Counted from the stretch's first letter, positions 1 through 5,496 are shown. The stretch is DNA of 5,673 nucleotides from an uncultured Clostridia bacterium (GCA_947167725.1 CAMVJF010000122.1:1-5673), one strand, 5' to 3'. Numbers and translations: made by a program. Notes: generated by a model not told the origin, from the letters alone.

Positions 1-60
1 AGAGGAGGGAGATCCTCTTGCCGTTTTCCTCTCCCCCGTGGGGGGGAGGAGGGATATGCG

Positions 61-97
61 GTTTTGCGCCCGCCGGGACGGAGCTGCGGGACAAAAC
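61..97 (-). repeat. Imperfect inverted repeat downstream of aminotransferase gene
   Basis: GTTTTG (61-66) pairs with CAAAAC (92-97), and inside it CCCGC (69-73) pairs with GCGGG (86-90), leaving a small internal bulge and a 12-base loop. It lies 20 bases past the stop of the minus-strand aminotransferase gene, where a transcript 3' end is expected. No T-run follows on the minus strand, so it is at best a weak or factor-assisted terminator. The rest of bases 1-116 holds two more short inverted repeats (AGAGGA 1-6 with TCCTCT 13-18; CTCCCCC 31-37 with GGGGGAG 42-48) and no gene that I can support. Confidence 0.3.
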
Positions 98-116
98 GTC
101 GTCCGGCCGCCAGCCG

Positions 117-1391
117 TCAGGCAAGGAGCTTGTTGAGGGCGGCGAGGCGCATGCTGAGGCAATAGACCTCCATGGCCTGCTCGAGCTGCTCGATGGGCGG
201 GAGGCTGGGCGCGACGCGCATATTGCGGTCGAGCGGGTCCCTGCCGTAGGGGAAGGTCGCGCCCGCGCCGGTCATGGTGAGGCCGGCCTCCTTGCACAGA
301 CGCCAGGTCTCGCGCGCGATGCCCGGCATCGTGTTCACGCTGACAAAATAGCCGCCGTTGGGCTTCTGCCACTCGGCGATGCCGCGCGGCGCGATCTCGC
401 GGTCGAGCCAGTCGAGCACGCAGCGGAACTTCGGAGCGAGGATCGCGGCGTGGCGCTTCATCAGCGCAAGCACGCCCTCCTTGTTCTTGAGGTAGCGCAC
501 ATGGCGGAGCTGGTTGACCTTGTCGTAGGAGATGACCTGCACGGTCAGGAGCTTCTTCATATACTCCATGTTGCGCTCGCTGCAGGCGAACACGGACACG
601 CCCGCGCCGGGGAAGGTGATCTTGGAGGTCGAGGCGAACTCAAAGACCATGTCCCCGTTTCCGTATTTGGCGCACTCGCCGAGGATGTCCGGGAAGGGGA
701 CGTAGTCGCCGAAGAACTCGTGCACGCAGTAGGCGTTGTCCCACATCAGGAGGAAGTCCTTCGCCGCGGGCTTCATCGAGGCGATGCGGCGGATGGTCTC
801 GGCGCTGTAAATGATGCCGTCGGGGTTGGAATACTTCGGCACGCACCACATGCCGCGCACGTCCCCGTCCCGGATCAGCTCCTCCACAAGGTCCATATCG
901 GGGCCGTCGGCGGTCATGGGGACCGTGATCATCTCCATGCCGAAGCTCTGGGAGATCGCAAAATGGCGGTCGTAGCCGGGCGCGGGACAGAGCCATTTGA
1001 CCTTGTCGAGCTTCGCCCAGGGGACGTCGCTGTTGACGCGGCCGTGGGTATAGCACTTGGCAATCGTGTCGTACATCATCTGCAGCGAGGCCGTGCCGCC
1101 GCAGAAGACGTTCTCCGGCTTTACGCCCAGCAGCTCGGCAAAGAGCGCGCGGCAGGAGGGCAGGCCCTCGAGATTGCCGTAGTTGCGCACGTCGATGCCG
1201 TCGCACATATAGTCGCTGTCGGATCTGAGGATGTCCATCATCTCGCTCGTCATGTCGAGCTGCGCCTTGCCGGGCTTGCCGCGCGCCATGTTCAGCGAGA
1301 GCTTCTTCGCCTTGAGCTCGTCGTACTTCGCCTGCACCTCGGCTCTTTCGGCTTCCAGCTCGCTTCGGGTCATCTCCGCGTATTTTTTCAT
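117..1391 (-). CDS. Aspartate aminotransferase, subgroup Ic, PLP-dependent
   Basis: This 424-residue cytoplasmic enzyme should exchange the amino group between aspartate and 2-oxoglutarate, giving oxaloacetate and glutamate. It is fold-type I and PLP-dependent. Visible motifs are LNMARGKPGKAQLD (33-46), DVRNYGNLEGL (67-77), PGYDRHF (138-144), YSNPDG with Asn189, WDNAY with Asp218 and Tyr221 (PLP ring contacts), STSK with Lys257 (Schiff-base lysine), and MRVAPSLPP with Arg392 (substrate carboxylate). Motif order, spacing and length match, from memory, the Corynebacterium glutamicum-type aspartate aminotransferase (Pfam PF12897), which differs from the classical AspC type. The start at 1391 is chosen because AGAAAGGA sits 6 bases upstream. 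A longer frame from 1478 would place its start codon within the predicted promoter. The gene stands alone and divergent from the permease gene. All catalytic residues are present. Preference for aspartate over related substrates such as cysteine sulfinate cannot be read from sequence. Confidence 0.93.
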   Translation of the reverse strand: MKKYAEMTRSELEAERAEVQAKYDELKAKKLSLNMARGKPGKAQLDMTSEMMDILRSDSDYMCDGIDVRNYGNLEGLPSCRALFAELLGVKPENVFCGGTASLQMMYDTIAKCYTHGRVNSDVPWAKLDKVKWLCPAPGYDRHFAISQSFGMEMITVPMTADGPDMDLVEELIRDGDVRGMWCVPKYSNPDGIIYSAETIRRIASMKPAAKDFLLMWDNAYCVHEFFGDYVPFPDILGECAKYGNGDMVFEFASTSKITFPGAGVSVFACSERNMEYMKKLLTVQVISYDKVNQLRHVRYLKNKEGVLALMKRHAAILAPKFRCVLDWLDREIAPRGIAEWQKPNGGYFVSVNTMPGIARETWRLCKEAGLTMTGAGATFPYGRDPLDRNMRVAPSLPPIEQLEQAMEVYCLSMRLAALNKLLA

Positions 1392-1397
1392 ATCGGA

Positions 1398-1405
1398 TCC
1401 TTTCT
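1398..1405 (-). promoter_or_regulatory. Ribosome binding site that sets the aminotransferase start
   Basis: Read on the minus strand this is AGAAAGGA, 6 bases before the ATG at 1391. It supports MKKYAEM as the N-terminus over the in-frame ATG at 1478, which lacks such a site. Confidence 0.75.
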
Positions 1406-1411
1406 TCTCAA

Positions 1412-1460
1412 GTGCGGCGCGCCGCGGCGCACCGCCGTGATGGAGCGGGAGCGCCCGCTC
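1412..1460 (-). repeat. GC-rich hairpins in the aminotransferase 5' leader
   Basis: GAGCGGG (1443-1449) and CCCGCTC (1454-1460) form a perfect 7-bp stem with a 4-base loop, right at the predicted transcript start. A 12-base perfect palindrome, GCGCCGCGGCGC, follows at 1419-1430. Both would fold in the roughly 70-base leader between promoter and ribosome site. They could stabilise the RNA or bind a regulator at DNA level. I recognise no riboswitch or T-box element, and in GC-rich DNA such stems can occur by chance. Confidence 0.4.
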
Positions 1461-1468
1461 TTTGTCTA

Positions 1469-1497
1469 ATGATACCATAAAGGGCGGCGATCATCAA
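1469..1497 (-). promoter_or_regulatory. Sigma-A-type promoter for the aminotransferase
   Basis: On the minus strand TTGATG (1492-1497) is followed, after exactly 17 bases, by TATCAT (1469-1474). TGG directly before the hexamer gives an extended -10 (TGGTATCAT). Five of six bases match consensus in the -10, and four of six in the -35. Transcription would start near 1462, leaving a leader of about 70 bases. The good spacing and position in the divergent gap support the call. Confidence 0.7.
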
Positions 1498-1613
1498 GCC
1501 GCTTTTGTCATTCCGTCTAAAAAAACGGCGCCCCCCGGCGCGCTCCCCGCGGAAAGACGGCGGCGCCCGGGCGCGGCCTTCCCCGCTTTTTTCGCCGCGG
1601 CGGCATTTCCCTC

Positions 1614-1642
1614 TTCCTCTTTGCGGCAGGGCGTGTTACAAT
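1614..1642 (+). promoter_or_regulatory. Extended -10 promoter for the permease-racemase operon
   Basis: TGTTACAAT (1634-1642) is an extended -10: TG, one base, then TACAAT, which matches consensus at five of six positions. The -35 candidate TTCCTC (1614-1619) lies 17 bases upstream and is weak, as is common with extended -10 promoters. The transcript would begin about 15-20 bases before the permease start, so the leader is very short and carries little beyond the ribosome site. Confidence 0.5.
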
Positions 1643-1654
1643 GCAGAAAAAGAG

Positions 1655-1660
1655 AGGAGG
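1655..1660 (+). promoter_or_regulatory. Consensus ribosome binding site for the permease
   Basis: AGGAGG lies 6 bases before the ATG at 1667. It fixes that start against a longer in-frame option from 1505, whose extra 54 residues are low-complexity, basic and would precede the promoter. Confidence 0.85.
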
Positions 1661-1666
1661 AGAGAA

Positions 1667-2446
1667 ATGCGCGCGATGCTCTTTCCCATGGAGCTGACGC
1701 CGAGGATGCTCGTGATCGTCGTGATCGGCGTCTTTCTCGCGTCCTTTACCGACGGTGTGGCGGGCGGCGGCGGGATCATCTCCGTGCCGACTTACTTCCT
1801 CGCCGGGCTGCCCGCGCATCTGGCGCTCGGCACCAACAAGCTCTCGTCCTCGATCGGAACGGCGGTCTCGGCCGCGCGCTTCATCCGCGGCGGCTACGTG
1901 GACTGGAAGCTTGCCGTGCCCTCGGTCGTGCTCGCGCTCTATGGGGCGCATCTCGGGACGCGGCTGCAGCTCGCGCTCGACGAGCGCTATCTCAAATGGC
2001 TGCTTTTGCTCGTACTCCCGGTCGTGGCCTTCTTCGTGCTGCGGCAGAAGCGGCTCCCCGAGGAGCGCGGCGAGATGAACGAGACCCGGCGCGCCGCGAT
2101 CGTGTGGGCCGCGTCCTTCCTCGTCGGCGGCTACGACGGCTTTTACGGCCCCGGGACCGGGACCTTCCTCGTGTTGATCTTCTGCAATCTCGCCGGGATG
2201 GATCTGCGGACCGCCTCGGGCAACGTCAAGCTCGTCAATCTCGCAAGCAACGTCGGCTCGCTCGCGACCTCGCTGAGGGCGGGCAAGGTCTTTCTCGTGC
2301 CCGGATTGATCGGCGCGGTCGCGTCCGTCGCGGGACACTATATCGGCTCGGGCATGGCGATCAAAAACGGATCGAAGATCGTGCGGCCGGTCATTCTCAT
2401 CGTGCTCGTGCTGCTGGCGGTCAAGGTGATAGGAGAGTTGATCTGA
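1667..2446 (+). CDS. TSUP family permease (TauE/SafE-like)
   Basis: This 259-residue integral membrane protein belongs to the TSUP family (TauE/SafE, formerly UPF0721). Members move sulfite, sulfoacetate, organosulfur compounds or other small anions across the cytoplasmic membrane. The family's internal duplication is visible. The first half has TDGVAGGGG (28-36) then LGTNK (54-58). The second has GGYDGFYGPGTG (153-164) then GNVKLVNLASN (185-195). Hydrophobic segments fall roughly at 12-28, 31-48, 83-98, 110-125, 143-175, 207-230 and 239-258, with a charged cytoplasmic-looking linker (126-142) between halves. Its length is normal for the family. It is first in an operon; its stop is followed immediately by the racemase ATG. 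The substrate is unknown. Export of a sulfur oxyanion or carboxylate linked to acidic amino acid metabolism is inference from context only. Confidence 0.9.
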   Translation: MRAMLFPMELTPRMLVIVVIGVFLASFTDGVAGGGGIISVPTYFLAGLPAHLALGTNKLSSSIGTAVSAARFIRGGYVDWKLAVPSVVLALYGAHLGTRLQLALDERYLKWLLLLVLPVVAFFVLRQKRLPEERGEMNETRRAAIVWAASFLVGGYDGFYGPGTGTFLVLIFCNLAGMDLRTASGNVKLVNLASNVGSLATSLRAGKVFLVPGLIGAVASVAGHYIGSGMAIKNGSKIVRPVILIVLVLLAVKVIGELI

Positions 2447-2449
2447 ATG
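2431..2449 (+). promoter_or_regulatory. Ribosome site and TGAATG coupling junction
   Basis: AGGAGAG (2431-2437) lies inside the last codons of the permease gene, 9 bases before the racemase ATG. The permease stop TGA (2444-2446) is directly followed by ATG (2447-2449), an arrangement typical of translational coupling and of tight co-expression. Confidence 0.75.
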
Positions 2450-3154
2450 GAAAAGAAAACGATCGGGATCCTCGGCGGCATGGGGCCGCTCGCGACGGCG
2501 GACCTCTACCGCAAGATCGTGGAGCACACCAGGGCCGCGGGCGACAACGGCCACGTCCGCGTCTTCATCGACAGCAACTGCGCGATCCCCGACCGCACGG
2601 CGGCCATCCTCCGCGGCGGAGAGGACCCCGTGCCGGAGATGCTCTCGGCGCTGCGCAATCTCGAAAAATGCGGCGCGGACTGCGTGATCATGCCCTGCAA
2701 CACCGCGCACTTCTTCCTCCCGCGGCTGCGCGAGGCGACAGACACGCCCATCCTCAGCATGCCGGAGATCACCGCGGCGCGCTGCGCCGAGCGCTATCCG
2801 GGCAGGCGCGCCTGCCTGCTCGCCACGCGGGGCACGCTGGAGGCGGGAGTCTATGACGCGGCGCTGCGCGGCGCGGGCGTAGACTTCCTGCTGCCCGGTG
2901 AGACAGCGCGGGACGAGCTGATGCGCCTCATCTACGAGGTGGTCAAGGCCTCGCGGCCGCTCGCCCCGGAGAAGGAGAACTGGAGTGCGCTGCTCGAGGG
3001 GCTGCGCTCACGGGGCGCGGACTATTTCATCCTCGGCTGCACCGAGCTGCCCATCCTCGCCGATACGCTCCTCTGTCCCGGCCCCTTTGTCGACCCGACG
3101 CTGGAGCTGGCGAAGGCGGCGATCCGCTTCTGCGGGTACGAGACGACGGACTGA
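2447..3154 (+). CDS. Aspartate/glutamate racemase family protein
   Basis: This 235-residue cytoplasmic enzyme is of the PLP-independent Asp/Glu racemase family. It should interconvert the L and D forms of aspartate or a related amino acid by a two-cysteine proton relay. The N-terminus has the family signature GILGGMGPLATADLY (7-21). PDRTAAIL follows at 48-55. The first catalytic cysteine is Cys84 in MPCNTAH, and the second is Cys198 in GCTELP. Both are intact and the length is standard. GGMGP and the amino-acid-racemase pattern resemble aspartate racemase and YgeA-type broad racemases more than MurI glutamate racemase, but specificity cannot be settled from motifs. It is second in an operon with the TSUP permease and is followed by a strong terminator. 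D-aspartate could feed the cell wall (cross-bridges in some Firmicutes), or the enzyme could salvage D-amino acids for the aminotransferase nearby. These roles are inference. Confidence 0.92.
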   Translation: MEKKTIGILGGMGPLATADLYRKIVEHTRAAGDNGHVRVFIDSNCAIPDRTAAILRGGEDPVPEMLSALRNLEKCGADCVIMPCNTAHFFLPRLREATDTPILSMPEITAARCAERYPGRRACLLATRGTLEAGVYDAALRGAGVDFLLPGETARDELMRLIYEVVKASRPLAPEKENWSALLEGLRSRGADYFILGCTELPILADTLLCPGPFVDPTLELAKAAIRFCGYETTD

Positions 3155-3163
3155 ATACGAAAA

Positions 3164-3188
3164 CCCTCCGGGATCCCGGAGGGCTTTT
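3164..3188 (+). terminator. Intrinsic terminator of the permease-racemase operon
   Basis: CCCTCCGG (3164-3171) and CCGGAGGG (3176-3183) form a perfect 8-bp stem around GATC, making a fully palindromic 20-mer. It starts 9 bases after the racemase stop and is followed by CTTTT and then another T-rich stretch (to about 3198). A-residues before the stem (3160-3163) could extend pairing with the T-run around one unpaired C. Confidence 0.92.
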
Positions 3189-3199
3189 CATTCTTTTGT

Positions 3200-3216
3200 C
3201 ACTTTTCGAAAAAGTG
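3200..3216. repeat. AT-rich inverted repeat upstream of the symporter
   Basis: CACTTTT (3200-3206) and AAAAGTG (3210-3216) are a perfect 7-bp inverted repeat with a 3-base spacer (CGA). It lies about 75-90 bases upstream of the symporter's predicted -10 element. It could be an operator or a second weak hairpin after the operon terminator. It loosely recalls the CodY box (AATTTTCWGAAAATT) but has about four mismatches, so I do not assign a regulator. Confidence 0.4.
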
Positions 3217-3269
3217 TCGCCGAGCTTTTGTGAAGGTTGACGAAAATATGAACAAATCGTGAAAAAAGT

Positions 3270-3298
3270 TTCCCTTTTTCAGGCGAGTGTCATATAAT
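3270..3298 (+). promoter_or_regulatory. Promoter for the DAACS symporter
   Basis: TATAAT (3293-3298) is a perfect -10 hexamer in an AT-rich region. The best -35 at 17 bases is TTCCCT (3270-3275), a weak match. A and T tracts at 3261-3280 may act as an upstream element. Transcription would start near 3305, giving a leader of about 50 bases. A weak -35 with a perfect -10 hints at activator dependence, which is inference. Confidence 0.6.
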
Positions 3299-3305
3299 AA
3301 TCTCA

Positions 3306-3318
3306 GCTTAATATAAGC
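3306..3318. repeat. Small inverted repeat at the symporter transcript start
   Basis: GCTTA (3306-3310) and TAAGC (3314-3318) form an inverted repeat with a 3-base spacer, at or just past the predicted start of transcription. The position would suit a repressor site, but five-base arms are close to chance expectation. Confidence 0.25.
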
Positions 3319-3337
3319 ACGGACAACAATATTTGAG

Positions 3338-3344
3338 AAGGGAG
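3338..3344 (+). promoter_or_regulatory. Ribosome binding site of the symporter
   Basis: AAGGGAG lies 10 bases before the ATG at 3355. It supports this start rather than the out-of-frame ORF that opens at 3333. Confidence 0.7.
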
Positions 3345-3354
3345 AAACAAGTCT

Positions 3355-4593
3355 ATGAGTCAAAAGAAAAGCATGAACCTCGGCGTGAAGATCCTGATCG
3401 GTCTGATTGCCGGTATCGTCGTCGGCGCGATCTTCTGGGCCGCCATGGGCGCGGAAGCCGCCGGTGCCTTTACCGCCAAGTACATCAAGCCCTTCGGCGA
3501 CATCTTCGTCAACCTGCTGAAGTTCATCGTCGTTCCTCTGGTGCTGCTGAGCATCATGGACGGCGTGATCGGCATGGGAGACATCAAGAAGGTCGGCAAG
3601 ATCGGCTGGAAGACCGTCGCCTACTTCCTCGTGACCACCGCCATCGCCTGCGTGATCGGCCTGGTCATCGCCAGCGCCTTCAAGGGCAGCTTCCCGATGC
3701 TGCAGCTGGCCGAGGGCGCGGCCTATGAGGCCAAGACCGCCAATCTGATGGATACGATCGTGAACATCTTCCCGTCCAACGCCATCAATCCGCTTTCCTC
3801 GGCCGCCATGCTCCAGATCATCTTCATCGCGCTCATCTTCGGCTGCGGCGTTCTGGTTGCCGGCGAGAAGGGCAAGCCCTTCGGCGATTTCATCACCTCC
3901 TTCAACGACGTCACCCAGCGCGTGATGAGCTTCATCCTCGCCGTTTCCCCCATCGGCGTCTTCGCCCTGATGGTTTGGGTCGTCGCCGCGCAGGGCCCGA
4001 AAATCCTCGGCTCGCTCGGCCTGGTGCTGCTGGCCGCCTACATCGGCTACATCCTCCACGTCCTGCTGGTCTACTCGCTCTCCGTTAAGATCTTCGCCAA
4101 GATGTCCCCGCTGAGCTTCTTCAAGAAGATCTTCCCGGCCGCGGCCTTCGCCTTCACCTCCACCTCCTCCGTCGCCACGCTCCCGATCACCAAGGAGTGC
4201 TGCGACGAGATGGACGTCGAGAACGACATCTCCTCCTTCGTCCTGCCGCTCGGCGCGACGATCAACATGGACGGCACCGCGATCTACCAGTGTGTGGCCG
4301 CGATCTTCCTGGCCAAGTGCGTCGGCATCGACCTGACGATCGGCCAGATGGTCATGATCGTCGTCACCGCAACGCTCGCCTCCATCGGCACCGCGGGCAC
4401 CTCCGGCGCCGGCATGATCATGCTGGCCATGGTCCTCGAGGCCGTCGGCGTTCCCACGACCTTCATCGGCATCATCTACGGTATCGACCGTCTGTTCGAC
4501 ATGGGCCGTACCACGCTCAACATCATCGGCGACGCCTCCTGCGCCGTGTGCGTCAACACCTGGGAGGGCAACAAGGAGAAGAAGACCGCATAA
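3355..4593 (+). CDS. Dicarboxylate/amino acid:cation symporter (DAACS, glutamate/aspartate type)
   Basis: This 412-residue inner-membrane carrier of the DAACS (SLC1-like) family should import an acidic amino acid or C4-dicarboxylate with Na+ or H+. Six N-terminal hydrophobic segments lie near 8-30, 45-68, 85-108, 150-170, 190-212 and 220-245. The transport core follows. Re-entrant hairpin HP1 has TSTSSVATLP (268-277). TM7 has the cation-site motif NMDGT (304-308). HP2 has GTAGTSGAG (345-353). TM8 has DRLFDMGRTTLNIIGD (378-393). Asp382, Arg385, Thr386, Asn389 and Asp393 align with Asp394, Arg397, Thr398, Asn401 and Asp405 of the archaeal homologue GltPh. The conserved TM8 arginine favours a substrate with a side-chain carboxylate over a neutral amino acid transporter. 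Codons are strongly biased (mostly ATC, TTC, AAG, AAC), suggesting high expression. It is a single-gene unit with its own promoter and end hairpin. Glutamate/aspartate versus succinate/fumarate is unresolved. Confidence 0.93.
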   Translation: MSQKKSMNLGVKILIGLIAGIVVGAIFWAAMGAEAAGAFTAKYIKPFGDIFVNLLKFIVVPLVLLSIMDGVIGMGDIKKVGKIGWKTVAYFLVTTAIACVIGLVIASAFKGSFPMLQLAEGAAYEAKTANLMDTIVNIFPSNAINPLSSAAMLQIIFIALIFGCGVLVAGEKGKPFGDFITSFNDVTQRVMSFILAVSPIGVFALMVWVVAAQGPKILGSLGLVLLAAYIGYILHVLLVYSLSVKIFAKMSPLSFFKKIFPAAAFAFTSTSSVATLPITKECCDEMDVENDISSFVLPLGATINMDGTAIYQCVAAIFLAKCVGIDLTIGQMVMIVVTATLASIGTAGTSGAGMIMLAMVLEAVGVPTTFIGIIYGIDRLFDMGRTTLNIIGDASCAVCVNTWEGNKEKKTA

Positions 4594-4626
4594 GCGTCCC
4601 TCGCTTCTCCCGGCACATACAGTTTT

Positions 4627-4664
4627 CAAGGCGGCTTCCGAAAGGAAGCCGCCTTGTTCGTCGT
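4627..4664 (+). terminator. Hairpin terminator between convergent genes
   Basis: The arms 4627-4639 (CAAGGCGGCTTCC) and 4644-4656 pair perfectly over 13 bp around a GAAA tetraloop. The hairpin sits 33 bases after the symporter stop and 16 bases before the stop of the convergent leucine-rich-repeat frame. The plus-strand tail is only moderately T-rich (TTCGTCGTCTT). The minus-strand tail is AAAACTG, so termination is better supported in the plus direction. Confidence 0.75.
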
Positions 4665-4671
4665 CTTAGCG

Positions 4672-5487
4672 TTATTCCTCTGTGATCTCGAGCGATACGC
4701 CCGAGCCGGCGAGCGCCGCGCGCAGCGCCCCGGCCGTGTCCGGATCGGCCCGGACGGTACGGAGCGCCGGGAGCCCGGAGAGCGCGGAGAAGTCCAGCGC
4801 CTCGCCGCTGCGCAGGAGCGTCAGCGTCGTGAGGCCTTCAAACTCGTCGAGGCCGCGCGTGCTGCTGAGCTTGCAGTCCGTCAGCGACAGGCTGACGAGC
4901 GCTCCCTCGCGGTCGAAGGAGCGGAAGAAGCGCCCGCGCAGATCGCAGTCCGTGAGCGCGAGGCCGCTCAGCGCGCTCATGCGCAGGATCGGGCGGAGCT
5001 CCTGCAGCGTCAATCCGCCGAGCTCGACCTCCGTCAGCCGCGTAAGCGGACGCAGAGAGGACAGGTCGCGGACAAAGCCGCCCCGGAGCGAGAGCAGCCG
5101 CAGATCGAGACAGCGCCCGAGATCGCCGAGCGAGCGCAGGGGACAGTCCTCCGCGCGCAGCTCGCGCAGATACGGCAGATCCCCGACTCCGGAGAGCGAG
5201 CTGAGCGCGCAGCGCCGCAGCGTCAGCTGTTCGATCGGACAGAGGGGCAGCGCCTCGAGATCGGCGAGCGGCGCGTCCTCAAGGACCAGCGTGTGCAGGT
5301 TCGGGAAATAGCGCAGCTCGGCGAGCGCCGCGGCGTCGATCTCCTCGCCGGAGAGCGAGAGCTCACAGAGCGCGGCGAGATCCGAGACACGGATCTCGCC
5401 CTCGTCACGGCCGCAGGCGGCACGCGCCGCGTCCTCGAGCGCGCCGCAGGAAAAGACGGTAATCTGAGAGCCATCACGTGATGTGCT
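4672..5487 (-). CDS. Leucine-rich-repeat protein, 5' end missing or unresolved
   Basis: The frame is open for 271 residues from the stop at 5488-5490 to TAA at 4672-4674, and reads as nine to ten leucine-rich repeats of about 22 residues. Examples are NLHTLVLEDAPLADLEAL, YLRELRAEDCPLRSLGDL, DLRLLSLRGGFVRDLSSL and ALVSLSLTDCKLSS. Residues 9-40 (ITVFSCGALEDAARAA, then IRVSDLAALCELSLSG) resemble the cap before many bacterial surface or secreted repeat arrays. Such domains bind proteins; no partner is evident. No ATG or GTG occurs in frame. The only TTG (5011-5013) falls in mid-array without a ribosome site. ATT at 5461-5463 is a possible but rare start, also without one. An ATG at 5472-5474 is out of frame. 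There is no signal peptide or promoter, and another gene's terminator lies just upstream. It is probably a 5'-truncated gene, though a sequencing or assembly error is possible. Coordinates give the whole open frame. Confidence 0.72.
   Translation of the reverse strand, partial: STSRDGSQITVFSCGALEDAARAACGRDEGEIRVSDLAALCELSLSGEEIDAAALAELRYFPNLHTLVLEDAPLADLEALPLCPIEQLTLRRCALSSLSGVGDLPYLRELRAEDCPLRSLGDLGRCLDLRLLSLRGGFVRDLSSLRPLTRLTEVELGGLTLQELRPILRMSALSGLALTDCDLRGRFFRSFDREGALVSLSLTDCKLSSTRGLDEFEGLTTLTLLRSGEALDFSALSGLPALRTVRADPDTAGALRAALAGSGVSLEITEE
5472..5483. repeat. Perfect 12-base palindrome CATCACGTGATG
   Basis: CATCACGTGATG is a perfect palindrome. It lies exactly where the leucine-rich-repeat frame loses recognisable sequence and 13 bases from the A/T-flanked terminator. 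It could be a protein-binding site or a scar at a rearrangement point. One 12-mer palindrome is not strong evidence alone. Confidence 0.35.
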
Positions 5488-5496
5488 TTACGGCAC

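Noticed and set aside
1412..1460. Riboswitch or T-box in the aminotransferase leader
   Set aside because: The leader is about 70 bases, has only simple GC stems and lacks any conserved T-box or riboswitch core that I can recognise.
18..1469. Long plus-strand open frame (483 codons) antisense to the aminotransferase
   Set aside because: It is rich in His, Ala, Val, Arg and Glu, with no motifs or ribosome site. The opposite strand encodes a complete, motif-rich aminotransferase. Long antisense frames are expected in GC-rich genes.
1392..1478. 29-residue N-terminal extension of the aminotransferase
   Set aside because: Its ATG overlaps the predicted -10 element, it lacks a ribosome site, and homologous sequence begins at the downstream ATG (1391).
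1462..2856. Plus-strand open frame overlapping both permease and racemase
   Set aside because: It crosses the boundary of two recognised genes in another frame and gives an Arg/Ala-rich product without family features.
3200..3216. CodY box upstream of the symporter
   Set aside because: The inverted repeat only loosely resembles the CodY consensus (about four mismatches), so no regulator is named.
3237..3242. TTGACG as the -35 element of the symporter promoter
   Set aside because: No acceptable -10 lies 15-19 bases downstream, and the perfect TATAAT at 3293-3298 is too far away.
3199..4629. Long minus-strand open frame (476 codons) antisense to the symporter
   Set aside because: It is low-complexity (Asp/Gly/His/Ala-rich), runs through the symporter's promoter and terminator hairpin, and is a codon-bias shadow of the DAACS gene.
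4654..5481. Plus-strand open frame of 275 codons opposite the leucine-rich-repeat frame
   Set aside because: It is Arg/Glu/Ala-rich and starts inside the terminator hairpin. The minus strand has the regular repeat pattern, which does not arise by chance.
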